From Minwuia thermotolerans (GTDB lineage Bacteria; Pseudomonadota; Alphaproteobacteria; Minwuiales; Minwuiaceae): a stretch of 35,435 bases of DNA. Positions 23,642 through 31,127 of this stretch are shown piece by piece (position 1 is the stretch's first letter; every line of letters begins with the position of its first letter). The notes below the pieces were generated by a model. The model did not search any database and was not told the origin of the DNA. It saw only the letters and a list, made by a program, of their open reading frames with translations. The DNA lies in contig BQJF01000044.1 of assembly GCA_021604565.1 (NCBI GenBank), positions 1-35,435 on the forward strand. Direction: 5' to 3'. The translations under genes were made by a program, and so were the position numbers.

Positions 23642-24001
23642 TTACTCCGCGCCGGGTCTTGCCATGCTGGTTGCGGTCGTACAGGCGTGGGATATCCGGG
23701 CAAGCACGCCGTCGGGATTCTGCAACACGTCGTTGTTCCAGAATCGAACGACCGTAAAGCCCCGATCGCCGAGCCATCGGGTCCGGCGTTCGTCTGCATC
23801 TGCCTGCCGTGCATGCTGACCACCATCAACCTCGATGATGATCCGTAACTCGAGACAGCAGAAGTCGGCGACATAGGGGCCGATGGGTACCTGGCGGCGA
23901 AACCTGACATCGGAGATCTGGCGTCGGCGAAGGACTTGCCAGAATTTCCGTTCCGCAGGCGTGAGGTTCTTGCGCAGGTTTCGGGCGCGCTGGATTGACA
24001 T
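23642..24001 (-). CDS. DUF559 (Vsr-like endonuclease fold) protein
   Basis: The 119-residue protein has the DUF559 pattern: ARNLRKNLTPAERKFWQVLR, FRRQVPIGPYVADFCCLELR, IIIEVDGGQHARQADADERR and RTRWLGDRGFTVVRFWNNDV. The Asp of VADF, the Glu-Val-Asp (EVDGGQH) and the Arg-Phe-Trp-Asn segment form the restriction-endonuclease-like core related to the very-short-patch repair nuclease. Its biological role is not established. It is the sole non-metabolic gene inside the minus-strand catabolic series and has palindromic repeats on both sides, which suggests that it arrived as a unit. Confidence 0.85.
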   Translation of the reverse strand: MSIQRARNLRKNLTPAERKFWQVLRRRQISDVRFRRQVPIGPYVADFCCLELRIIIEVDGGQHARQADADERRTRWLGDRGFTVVRFWNNDVLQNPDGVLARISHACTTATSMARPGAE

Positions 24002-24025
24002 GACGGGGTGCCTTTCCTGCGATGC

Positions 24026-24073
24026 CCGGGCTTCCCCCCCTCCTCGATCCTCCCCCGCCAGGGGGGAGGAGGG
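24026..24073. repeat. G/C-tract hairpin repeat before DUF559
   Basis: This block nearly equals 19126-19173 and contains the same 23-base hairpin (24048-24070). It lies between the end of the molybdenum hydroxylase gene and the DUF559 start on the minus strand, so it could end transcription of the hydroxylase operon. Confidence 0.85.
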
Positions 24074-24104
24074 AGAATACCGTCGGGGTTGCTCGAAATC
24101 TGCT

Positions 24105-26858
24105 TCATGACCGTGCGGCCCGGATGGCGGTGAGGATGCGGTCGGGGGTGGCGGGGGTGGTGGTCACGATGGCACCGGTGGCGTCGCGGATGGCGTTCAG
24201 GATGGCGGGGGCGGTGGGGATCAGCACGTGTTCGCCCAGACCCTTGGCGCCATAGGGGCCTTCGGCGTCCGGGACCTCGATGATGATCGATTCGATTTCC
24301 GGCACGTCGCCGATGGTGGGGATCAGATAGTCGTGCAGGTTCTCCGTCCGGCCCGGCTGATAGTCTTCCATCAGTGCCATGCCGATGCCCTGCGCGATCC
24401 CGCCCTCGATCTGGCCCTGGACAAGCTGGGGGTTGATGGCGCGCCCGACATCGTGGGCCGCCGTGATGTGGCGCAGCTTCACGGTGCCGAGGTCCGTATC
24501 CACTTCCAGTTCCACCATCTGCGCGCCATAGCCATAGAGCGCATAGGGTTCCCCCTGACCGTTGGCATCCAGTGCCGCCGTGGGCGGGTCATAGGTTTCC
24601 GCCACACTGAGCACGAAGCCGTCCGCATCCGTGTCCATGACCGATGGGTCGATCTGTCTTTCCGCCCCGCCGTCGCGCAGCACCACCTTGCCATTGCCCA
24701 GCGCGATCTCAGCCGCGTCGCTGACATTGCCCTGCCGCAGCAATGCCTCCCGCAGGGCGAGACCGGCCAGCATCGCCGCCTTGCCGGAAACGAAGGTCTG
24801 GCGGGAGGCGGAGGTCTTGCCGGCATCCGGCGTGACATCGGAATTGCCGATGAACAGGTCCACGGCTGCGGTGGGCACACCAAGTGCCTCGGCGAAGATC
24901 TGGGTAATGACGGTATTCGACCCCTGTCCGATATCGACGGCACCCTGATGCAGCCGCACCCGCCCGTCGGCCATCAGCCCGGCCTTGATGGTCGAGGGGT
25001 TGGGCAGGGAGGTATTGCCGCAGCCGTACCAGCAGGTGCCAATGCCGACCCCGCGCCGGATCGGAGAGGCCGGATTGTCTCTGTTCCAGTCCGCCGCAGA
25101 GGCCCGGGCCCGCGCCCATGGTTCCTGCAGTGCCGTGAGGCAGGCATGGATGCCGACGCCGGTCCTGAAACTCTGGCCGGTGACCGTCGGCTGCCCGTCC
25201 AGCAGGGCGTTTCGCAGCCGGAAATCGAGACGGTCGATGCCGCAGGCATCCGCCAGCCGGTCGAACAGGGTCTCCTGCGCGATTGCCGCCTGCGGCACGC
25301 CAAAGCCGCGGAACGCGCCGGAGACCGGACCATTGGTATGCAGCGCGACGGCGTGGGCACGATAGGCGGGGGTGCGGTAGGGGCCGGAGGCATGCACGGG
25401 CACCCGGTTGGCCACCGTCGGTCCCCAGGAGGCATAGGCCCCGGTATCGAAATCCCCGTCGAAGCGCAGCCCCGTCAGCTTGCCCTCCGCATCCGCGCCG
25501 ACCCTTACCTGCATTCGGGCAGGATGGCGCTTGGTGGTGGAGCGCATGGATTCCGGGCGCGTGTAGCAGATGCGGCAGGCCTTGCCGGTGATACGGGCCG
25601 CGAGCGCCAGGATCGGCTGGATCGAGACATCGATCTTGGAACCGAAGCCACCACCCACGGCGGTCGGCGTGACGACGATCTGGTCCTCCGCCACGCCCAT
25701 GACCGCCGCGACGGCTTCCCGGTCCATGTGCGGGGCCTGGGTGCAGGCCTGGATCTCGATGCGTCCGTCGTCGCGGATGAAGGCGGTGCCTGCCTCCGGC
25801 TCGATGTAGGCATGTTCGACGAAGGCAGTGGAGAAGTGATCGCTGACGATGTGCGCGGCCCCGGCCAGCGCATCATCGATGTCGCCGCGCGCCACGAAGC
25901 CTTCCACCAGCACATTACCGGGCCGGCTGCCGTGCATGGGGGCTGTCGTCTTCGCGGACTCCGTGGTCATGGAGGGTTCGCGTTCGGTCCATGAAACAGG
26001 AACCGCTGCGAGATCGAGGTCCAGTAGCACATCGCGGTCCCCGACCAGTGCCGCCACGGCCTCCCCCTTGAAACGTGTTTCACCACCGAACGCGAAGACC
26101 GGCTGGTCCGCGAAGGGCGGGATGACACCGAACAGGTTCCGACCCGGAATGTCCTCGGCGGTGATGGCCGCGACCAGTCCCGGGGTTTCCGCAACGAATG
26201 CCTTCAGGTCGCCCAGCGTGAAGCCCGCCCGGTGAAGCGGGCTGCGGATGACGCGTACCAGCAGGGCGTCCGCAGGCGCCACATCATCGCCGAACCTGTC
26301 TGTCCCCATGACCTTCGGCACACCGTCCAGCCGGGGGATGGCTGCGCCGACCCCCTTGCCCCGGCCTTCGATCCGGGTTCCGGCGTCCAGCACGGCGTCG
26401 ATGATGCGGCGGTAGCCGGTGCAGCGGCAGAGCACGCCGCCAAGCGCATCCTGAACCTGCGCCGCGTCCGGTTCTGCCACCGAATCCAGCAGCGCCGTCG
26501 CCGCCATCAGCATGCCTGGGGTGCAGATGCCGCACTGGGCCGCGCCATGGTCGAGGAAGCTGCGCTGCAGACGGCTCATGGTGCCATTGTCGGCCAGCCC
26601 CTCAACGGTGGTGACGGCCCGGCCCTCCACCTGTGCGACGGCGGTCATGCAGGCGCAGACGGGTGCCCCGTCGATCAGCACGGTACAGGCACCGCAGTCG
26701 CCCGCATCGCAACCGACCTTGGTGCCCTTCAGGTCGAGTTCCTCCCGCAGGACGGATGTCAGCCGGGTCGCCGGGTCGGAGAGCGCCTCGACGGATTGTC
26801 CATTGACCGTGAAACGCGTGCCTTCGACATGTCCGGCCAGTTCCGCACCCATGCTCAT
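24105..26858 (-). CDS. Xanthine dehydrogenase-family molybdenum hydroxylase, fused [2Fe-2S] and Mo subunits
   Basis: The 917-residue protein joins two usually separate subunits. Residues 1-160 hold the plant-type [2Fe-2S] ligands C50, C55, C58, C70 and the second cluster C109, C112, C144, C146 (CGICTPGM, CRCTGYRRI). The rest is the molybdopterin subunit, with TAVGGGFGSKID, GAFRGFGVPQ, QGAVDIGQGSNTVITQI and the catalytic Glu E876 in GAKGLGEH. Such enzymes hydroxylate N-heterocycles such as nicotinate or purines with water as oxygen source. Its ATG overlaps the stop of the FAD subunit gene. The link to the hnr-like gene suggests a nicotinate-like substrate, but the substrate cannot be read. Confidence 0.92.
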   Translation of the reverse strand: MSMGAELAGHVEGTRFTVNGQSVEALSDPATRLTSVLREELDLKGTKVGCDAGDCGACTVLIDGAPVCACMTAVAQVEGRAVTTVEGLADNGTMSRLQRSFLDHGAAQCGICTPGMLMAATALLDSVAEPDAAQVQDALGGVLCRCTGYRRIIDAVLDAGTRIEGRGKGVGAAIPRLDGVPKVMGTDRFGDDVAPADALLVRVIRSPLHRAGFTLGDLKAFVAETPGLVAAITAEDIPGRNLFGVIPPFADQPVFAFGGETRFKGEAVAALVGDRDVLLDLDLAAVPVSWTEREPSMTTESAKTTAPMHGSRPGNVLVEGFVARGDIDDALAGAAHIVSDHFSTAFVEHAYIEPEAGTAFIRDDGRIEIQACTQAPHMDREAVAAVMGVAEDQIVVTPTAVGGGFGSKIDVSIQPILALAARITGKACRICYTRPESMRSTTKRHPARMQVRVGADAEGKLTGLRFDGDFDTGAYASWGPTVANRVPVHASGPYRTPAYRAHAVALHTNGPVSGAFRGFGVPQAAIAQETLFDRLADACGIDRLDFRLRNALLDGQPTVTGQSFRTGVGIHACLTALQEPWARARASAADWNRDNPASPIRRGVGIGTCWYGCGNTSLPNPSTIKAGLMADGRVRLHQGAVDIGQGSNTVITQIFAEALGVPTAAVDLFIGNSDVTPDAGKTSASRQTFVSGKAAMLAGLALREALLRQGNVSDAAEIALGNGKVVLRDGGAERQIDPSVMDTDADGFVLSVAETYDPPTAALDANGQGEPYALYGYGAQMVELEVDTDLGTVKLRHITAAHDVGRAINPQLVQGQIEGGIAQGIGMALMEDYQPGRTENLHDYLIPTIGDVPEIESIIIEVPDAEGPYGAKGLGEHVLIPTAPAILNAIRDATGAIVTTTPATPDRILTAIRAARS

Positions 26859-27673
26859 GATGCGATCTCCGTCAGCGCGCGGATCGTGCAGATCCGGGCG
26901 GCGTCCCGGCGGTATCCGGCGCTGGCCCGCACGTCATCGATGGGTTTCAGATCGGCAAAGTGCTCCGGTTTCACGCATTTCTCCCATGGCCCGGCATCGT
27001 CGCGTGCGGCCAGGTCGCGCTCCAGCACGGCCATGCGGCGGGCCACCACTGAACAGGAGCCGACAGCGACGGCGGCTTCACCGTCGGCCAGCCGGGCAGC
27101 GACCATGGCGATGGAAATGACGAGGTAGCGGCGGCTGCCCAGCTTCACGAAGCTGCTGCGTCCCGTCGCGCTGTGCGTCGGGACATGCAGTGCCACCATC
27201 ATCTCGTCCGGTTGCAGGTCCGTCTGGCGATTGCCCTGAATGAAATCCTGTAACGGCATCTGTCGCGCGCCGCGCGCGGCGGAGGCAAGTTCGACCGTCG
27301 CGTCCAGGATCAGCAGCGGTGGTACGCCATCTGCGGCGGGCGAAGCATTGCACAGGTTGCCCGCGACCGTGGCCGCGTTCTGGATCTGGATCGAGCCAAC
27401 CTCCCGCCCTGCGGCCTTCAGCGCATCGAAGGCGGGCGGCAACTCGGCGCGCACGACATCGGTCCATGTGGTCGTGGCCCCGATCCGCCAGCCGGTATCG
27501 GTGCGTTCGATGCCGCGCAGTCCGGAAATACCGGAAATGTCGAGCAGCGGGTGTCTGAAAGGCCGCTCCACGTGCGCCGGATAGAGGTCAGTGCCCCCGG
27601 CCAGCACATGCCATTGCCGGGTGGCCAGCAGGTCCAGGGTTTCGGTCAGTTCCTTCGGTCGTGTCAGGCGCAT
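26855..27673 (-). CDS. FAD-binding subunit of the molybdenum hydroxylase
   Basis: The 272-residue protein has the CoxM/XdhB-type FAD domain: WHVLAGGTDLYPAH near residue 20, DISGISGLRGIE, IGATTTWTDVV, then VGSIQIQNAATVAGNLCNAS (FAD pyrophosphate loop) followed by PAADGVPPLLIL. A CO-dehydrogenase-flavoprotein C-terminal domain follows. It passes electrons from the Fe-S centres of the 917-residue partner to NAD+ or another acceptor. Its stop overlaps the partner's ATG, so the two are translated together. It is first in the minus-strand operon, divergent from the acyl-CoA dehydrogenase gene over 96 bp. Confidence 0.92.
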   Translation of the reverse strand: MRLTRPKELTETLDLLATRQWHVLAGGTDLYPAHVERPFRHPLLDISGISGLRGIERTDTGWRIGATTTWTDVVRAELPPAFDALKAAGREVGSIQIQNAATVAGNLCNASPAADGVPPLLILDATVELASAARGARQMPLQDFIQGNRQTDLQPDEMMVALHVPTHSATGRSSFVKLGSRRYLVISIAMVAARLADGEAAVAVGSCSVVARRMAVLERDLAARDDAGPWEKCVKPEHFADLKPIDDVRASAGYRRDAARICTIRALTEIAS

Positions 27674-27769
27674 TGATGGGACCGCATCTCCATGGTGTTG
27701 CAGACAGCATGGCGGAGCGTCACTCTATCTTCAATGCAAGTGAGCATATGACCGGGGAGGGTCTTCAGG

Positions 27770-28927
27770 ATGCAGTTTGGGTTTACCGAGGAACAGGAAG
27801 CGTTCCGGGACACGGCGCGGCGCTACAGTGCGGACCATCTGGCGCCGCGTTACCAGTCGCGCGAAAGTCAGGACGGATTCGAGGACGGGTTGCTGACGTC
27901 CATGGGGCAGCTCGGGCTGCTGGGGGCTGACCTGCCGATCGACTTCGGGGGATCGGGTGTCGATGCCGTGACTGCGGGCCTGCTGATGCAGGAAACCTCG
28001 GTCGGTGACATGAATGTTGCCTACGCACAGCTTCTTGCCTCGCTGCTGGGCGACATCGTTGCCCGGCATGCCGATCCGGACATCCGGCGCAAGGTCCTGC
28101 CACCTGTCTGTCGTGGCGACAGCATGATCGCGCTGGGACTGACGGAGCCGCGTGGCGGGTCCGACGCAGCCAACCTGATCTGCAAGGCTGATCGTACCAA
28201 CGAAGGCTATGTCCTGAACGGCGAAAAGACCTCGATCTCCTGCGCCACGCAGGCGGACTGGATCATCGTTGCGGCGCGGACCAGCGGCACGGACGACGGT
28301 GCCCGTGGCGTCACCGCCTTTCTGGTGCCGATGGATGCAGACGGGGTTTCGACGTCGAAGTTCGAGGATGCCGGCGCGCGGGTGGTCGGTCGCGGCTCGG
28401 TCTTCTTCGACAACGTGCAGATCCCCGATCACATGCGTCTCGGGGCGGAGGGCGCGGGGTTCAAGGAGGTCATGGCCGGTTTCGACTATTCGCGTGCCCT
28501 GATCGGCCTGCAGGTGCTGGGCTGTGCCCGCGCCTCGCTGGAGGAAACCTGGGAATGGGTGCAGCAGCGTCAGGCCTTCGGCAATCCGATCGCCAAGTAC
28601 CAGGGCGTGACCCAGCCGCTGGCCGAGGCGGAGACCAAGATGCGCGCCGCCGAACTGATCTGCTACCAGACGCTCTGGCTGCGGGATCAGGGACTGCCCC
28701 ACACGGCGGAGGCGGCGATGTGCAAGTGGTTTGCGCCGCAGGTGGCGTTCGAGACGGTGCACCAGTGTCTGCTGCTGCATGGCCACATGGGTTATGCCAT
28801 GGATCTGCCGCATCAGCAGCGGCTTCGTGACATCATGGGCTTGCAGATCGGGGATGGAACCGCTCAGATCCAGAAGATGATCATCTCGCGGGAGAAGATC
28901 GGCAAGGTTGCGGTTCCCTACGCATGA
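27770..28927 (+). CDS. Acyl-CoA dehydrogenase with Asp at the catalytic-base site
   Basis: The 385-residue protein has normal acyl-CoA dehydrogenase domains: helical N-terminus (FGFTEEQEAFRDTARRY), GLTEPRGGSDAANL, beta domain with NGEKTSISCATQADW, and C-terminal LLLHGHMGYAMDLP and LQIGDGTAQIQKMIISRE. The MCAD catalytic Glu site, normally YEGTAQIQ, reads GDGTAQIQ with D362. The alternative Glu of the IVD branch is Ser near residue 240 (FDYSRA). Family members acting on cyclohexane-type carboxyl-CoA esters are known to use Asp, so a ring-derived acyl-CoA is a reasonable guess. ATG 27770 follows GGGAGGGT-like bases. The cupin gene overlaps its stop. Confidence 0.9.
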   Translation: MQFGFTEEQEAFRDTARRYSADHLAPRYQSRESQDGFEDGLLTSMGQLGLLGADLPIDFGGSGVDAVTAGLLMQETSVGDMNVAYAQLLASLLGDIVARHADPDIRRKVLPPVCRGDSMIALGLTEPRGGSDAANLICKADRTNEGYVLNGEKTSISCATQADWIIVAARTSGTDDGARGVTAFLVPMDADGVSTSKFEDAGARVVGRGSVFFDNVQIPDHMRLGAEGAGFKEVMAGFDYSRALIGLQVLGCARASLEETWEWVQQRQAFGNPIAKYQGVTQPLAEAETKMRAAELICYQTLWLRDQGLPHTAEAAMCKWFAPQVAFETVHQCLLLHGHMGYAMDLPHQQRLRDIMGLQIGDGTAQIQKMIISREKIGKVAVPYA

Positions 28928-29217
28928 CAGGAGATGAGACCGACATGGTGGACACAGTGGAATTCGAGGCCGGTCTTGCGCGGGACGGCTACGAGAATGC
29001 AGGAGTCAAGTCACTGGAGCCCGGCTGTCACAATGACGCCCATGCCCACGACTTCGCCGTCCGGGCCATGGTGGTGGAAGGTGGCATCACCCTGACCTTC
29101 AACGGGGAGGAACGCTCCTACGGTCCAGGCGACATCGTGGTCATGGATGCGGGCTGCGAACATGTCGAGGACGTGGGACCGAAGGGACTGAAGTTCCTGG
29201 TTGGCCGGAAGCACTGA
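28924..29217 (+). CDS. Cupin domain protein
   Basis: The 97-residue protein is a single cupin barrel. Motif 1 is present as HNDAHAHDFAVRAMVVEGGI, with possible metal ligands H36, H40 and H42, and motif 2 as GPGDIVVMDAGCEHVED. It could be a metal-dependent enzyme or a small-molecule-binding protein; the role is unknown. ATG 28924 overlaps the acyl-CoA dehydrogenase stop; ATG 28945, 11 bases after AGGAG, is an alternative. It is co-transcribed with the dehydrogenase and so probably belongs to the same catabolic route. Confidence 0.82.
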   Translation: MTGDETDMVDTVEFEAGLARDGYENAGVKSLEPGCHNDAHAHDFAVRAMVVEGGITLTFNGEERSYGPGDIVVMDAGCEHVEDVGPKGLKFLVGRKH

Positions 29218-29219
29218 CA

Positions 29220-29750
29220 CTGGCGGTCATCGATTCCTATTGGCGGGAAGTTCCGTCGCTGGATTTCGAACCCGACGGCGTGGCGCTGCTGCACCTCTGG
29301 CAGAGGCTGCGGACCGCGCCTGGCGGACGTTTGCCCCACCGCGATTCATTCAATCCGGCGGACCTGGTCTCGATCCTGCCTTCTCTGGCGGTCGTCGAGG
29401 TGCTGCGGGACGGCACCGCGTTCCGCTATCGGCTGGTCGGCAGCCGCATCGTGCAGATTGCCGGTCGCAATGCGACGGGTCTGATGCTCGACGGTGACCT
29501 CTACGGCGCTGAGCTGTCTCGAATGATCAGCCCCTACCGGTCCGTTGTCCAGGCGCGCGCGCCTGTGCAGACCAGGTCACCTGTGCTGTTCGCCGACACC
29601 TGGCGGGCATCGGACAACCTGTTCGTGCCCTTCACGACGTCAGGGGACGCCGTCGACCAGATCATTGTCAGTGTGCATCTGGCCGACGGCGCAACCACCA
29701 GTCAGGATCAGGGCGGAAAGATCGCGATTCTGCACGATCACGCGGTCTGA
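29220..29750 (+). CDS. PAS-domain protein of the single-PAS (PAS_5-like) type
   Basis: The frame encodes LLHLWQRLRTAPGGRLPHRD, PADLVSILPSLAVVEVLRDG, then FRYRLVGSRIVQIAGRNATG. This is the pattern of short alphaproteobacterial PAS_5-like proteins of unknown function. Coding similarity seems to begin before the first standard start, GTG 29280: the codons for VIDSYWREVPSLDFEPDG are in frame from about 29226. No ATG, GTG or TTG exists there, only CTG at 29214 and 29220, so a CTG start is possible and the boundary is uncertain. It follows the cupin gene directly. Confidence 0.7.
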   Translation: MAVIDSYWREVPSLDFEPDGVALLHLWQRLRTAPGGRLPHRDSFNPADLVSILPSLAVVEVLRDGTAFRYRLVGSRIVQIAGRNATGLMLDGDLYGAELSRMISPYRSVVQARAPVQTRSPVLFADTWRASDNLFVPFTTSGDAVDQIIVSVHLADGATTSQDQGGKIAILHDHAV

Positions 29751-29763
29751 AGTCGCTGCAGGC

Positions 29764-30186
29764 TTATTCCGTGGCCTCGTTCCAGCGTTCCTGGAACGCA
29801 TCGACGGCCTCACTGAACGATGCCTTCAGCCGGTCCCAGCGATCAGCCGAGCCTTCACGCATTTCCTCCAGCTTGTCGGCAGCGTCCGCGCGCAGTTCCT
29901 TCAGTTCCACCACGCGCTCGTCCAGAGCCTCGCGGGCTTCACCGGAGGCGTCGGAGGCCTCGTCGCTCAAGGCCTCGATGCGTTCGTCGATGGCATCAAT
30001 CAGTTCCTCGGCCTTCTCGATGGCCTGGTCCTTCTTCTCGACGGAATATTCCTGGACCGACGCCCATGCCTCGCGCAGTTCCTCGCGGGTCTGCTTGCCG
30101 GTTTCGGCGGCGTAAGTTGCTGAACCGGCGGCGAGAACGCTGGCCGAGGTCAGGGCAGCGATCATTGTCGTGCGAAAACGGGTCAT
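29764..30186 (-). CDS. Exported coiled-coil protein of unknown function
   Basis: After a signal peptide (MTRFRTTMIAALTSASVLAA, cleavage probably after ATYA), the mature part is about 110 residues of charged heptads, rich in Glu, Ala and Lys (KKDQAIEKAEELIDAIDERI, VELKELRADAADKLEEMREG). It is probably a long alpha-helical hairpin in the periplasm. Two ATGs exist. I prefer 30186, because GGAGGT is nine bases away; 30192 would be only three. No catalytic motif is seen and no partner is evident. Confidence 0.75.
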   Translation of the reverse strand: MTRFRTTMIAALTSASVLAAGSATYAAETGKQTREELREAWASVQEYSVEKKDQAIEKAEELIDAIDERIEALSDEASDASGEAREALDERVVELKELRADAADKLEEMREGSADRWDRLKASFSEAVDAFQERWNEATE

Positions 30187-30265
30187 TGTCATGTACCTCC
30201 TTGGATACTGAGCTTGTCTGACAGGCCCCATATGGTCATCCGGCTTCGGCTTTGAAGGTCTTGTT

Positions 30266-31114
30266 TCAGTCTGGTCCGGTCATGAGCCTTCGCGCCGTTG
30301 CCGGGTCGGCGAGCGGGCGGCCCAGGCTTTCGGCGGCTTTCGCGGCCTGTCGGACAAGGGCGGCATTGTCGGGTGCAATGCTGCCATCGGCCAGTTGCAT
30401 GTTGTTCTCGAACCCCACCCGGGCATGGCCGGAAAGTTCCAGTGCCCGCGCCGCACAGGCGCTTTCCTGCGCGCCGAAGGCACAGACCGACCAGAGCCAG
30501 CCGGCATGATCCGGTGTGGCGCGCATGGCGGCTAGGAACGGTTCGATATCGGCAGGCTCCGACTGCTGGTCCTTGCTGTAGCGGCCGAGGACGAAAAGCA
30601 CATTCGGCGGCCCCTGTGGCACGACCTTCCGCCCGCGCAGGCGCTGGAAGCGCTCGACGTCGGTATCGTCATACAGGATGTGCTGCACCATGATCCGCTG
30701 TTCATTCGCGAAGGCGAGGAACCGGGCAAAGGCATCGACGGCTTCCGCATCCGCGTCATCCGGCACGAATTCCCGCAGCCCCAGGGATACGGCCTCCGGC
30801 GCCAGCGCACGCATGGCGGCGAGCTGGGCCGGTGCCTGATAGATGCCCGCCGCCTCGCTGGTGGCCTGCACGACAAGATCATCCCCGACGGCTGTGCGGA
30901 TTGCTGCGGTGGCCTGTCGGTAGAGTTCCGGGTCGAGACTGTGGCGCTGGCCTGAATCACGGACATGCAGGTGGATCATCGCCGCGCCCGCTTCGCGGCA
31001 GGTACGGGCAGTTTCGGCAAGGGTCGCCGGTACCACGGGCAATGCCGCATGGTCACCGGTGGTGCGGCGCGCGCCATTCGGTGCGACGGTCAGGATGGCT
31101 GGCTGTGCGTTCAT
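30266..31114 (-). CDS. Beta-keto acid cleavage enzyme (BKACE, DUF849)
   Basis: The 282-residue TIM-barrel protein begins MNAQPAILTVAPNGARRTTG and has the zinc-binding AAMIHLHVRDSGQRHSLD, a strand with VVQATSEAAGIYQ, and ALELSGHARVGFENNMQLAD near the C-terminus. BKACE enzymes condense a beta-keto acid with acetyl-CoA and release acetoacetate and a CoA ester; the substrate varies by subgroup. ATG 31114 begins at the conserved N-terminus; the frame is open further up but overlaps the DSD1 gene. It lies 13 bp after that gene. Confidence 0.88.
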   Translation of the reverse strand: MNAQPAILTVAPNGARRTTGDHAALPVVPATLAETARTCREAGAAMIHLHVRDSGQRHSLDPELYRQATAAIRTAVGDDLVVQATSEAAGIYQAPAQLAAMRALAPEAVSLGLREFVPDDADAEAVDAFARFLAFANEQRIMVQHILYDDTDVERFQRLRGRKVVPQGPPNVLFVLGRYSKDQQSEPADIEPFLAAMRATPDHAGWLWSVCAFGAQESACAARALELSGHARVGFENNMQLADGSIAPDNAALVRQAAKAAESLGRPLADPATARRLMTGPD

Positions 31115-31127
31115 GGAAATGCCTCTG

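Noticed and set aside
24228..25994. 588-codon plus-strand frame over the molybdenum hydroxylase gene
   Set aside because: Same composition bias, no recognisable domain, fully inside an intact gene with all cofactor motifs.
27674..27769. Promoter in the divergent gap between the FAD subunit and the acyl-CoA dehydrogenase
   Set aside because: Candidate TTGCAG and TATCTT are 22 bp apart, too far for a sigma-70 site; no better pair was found.
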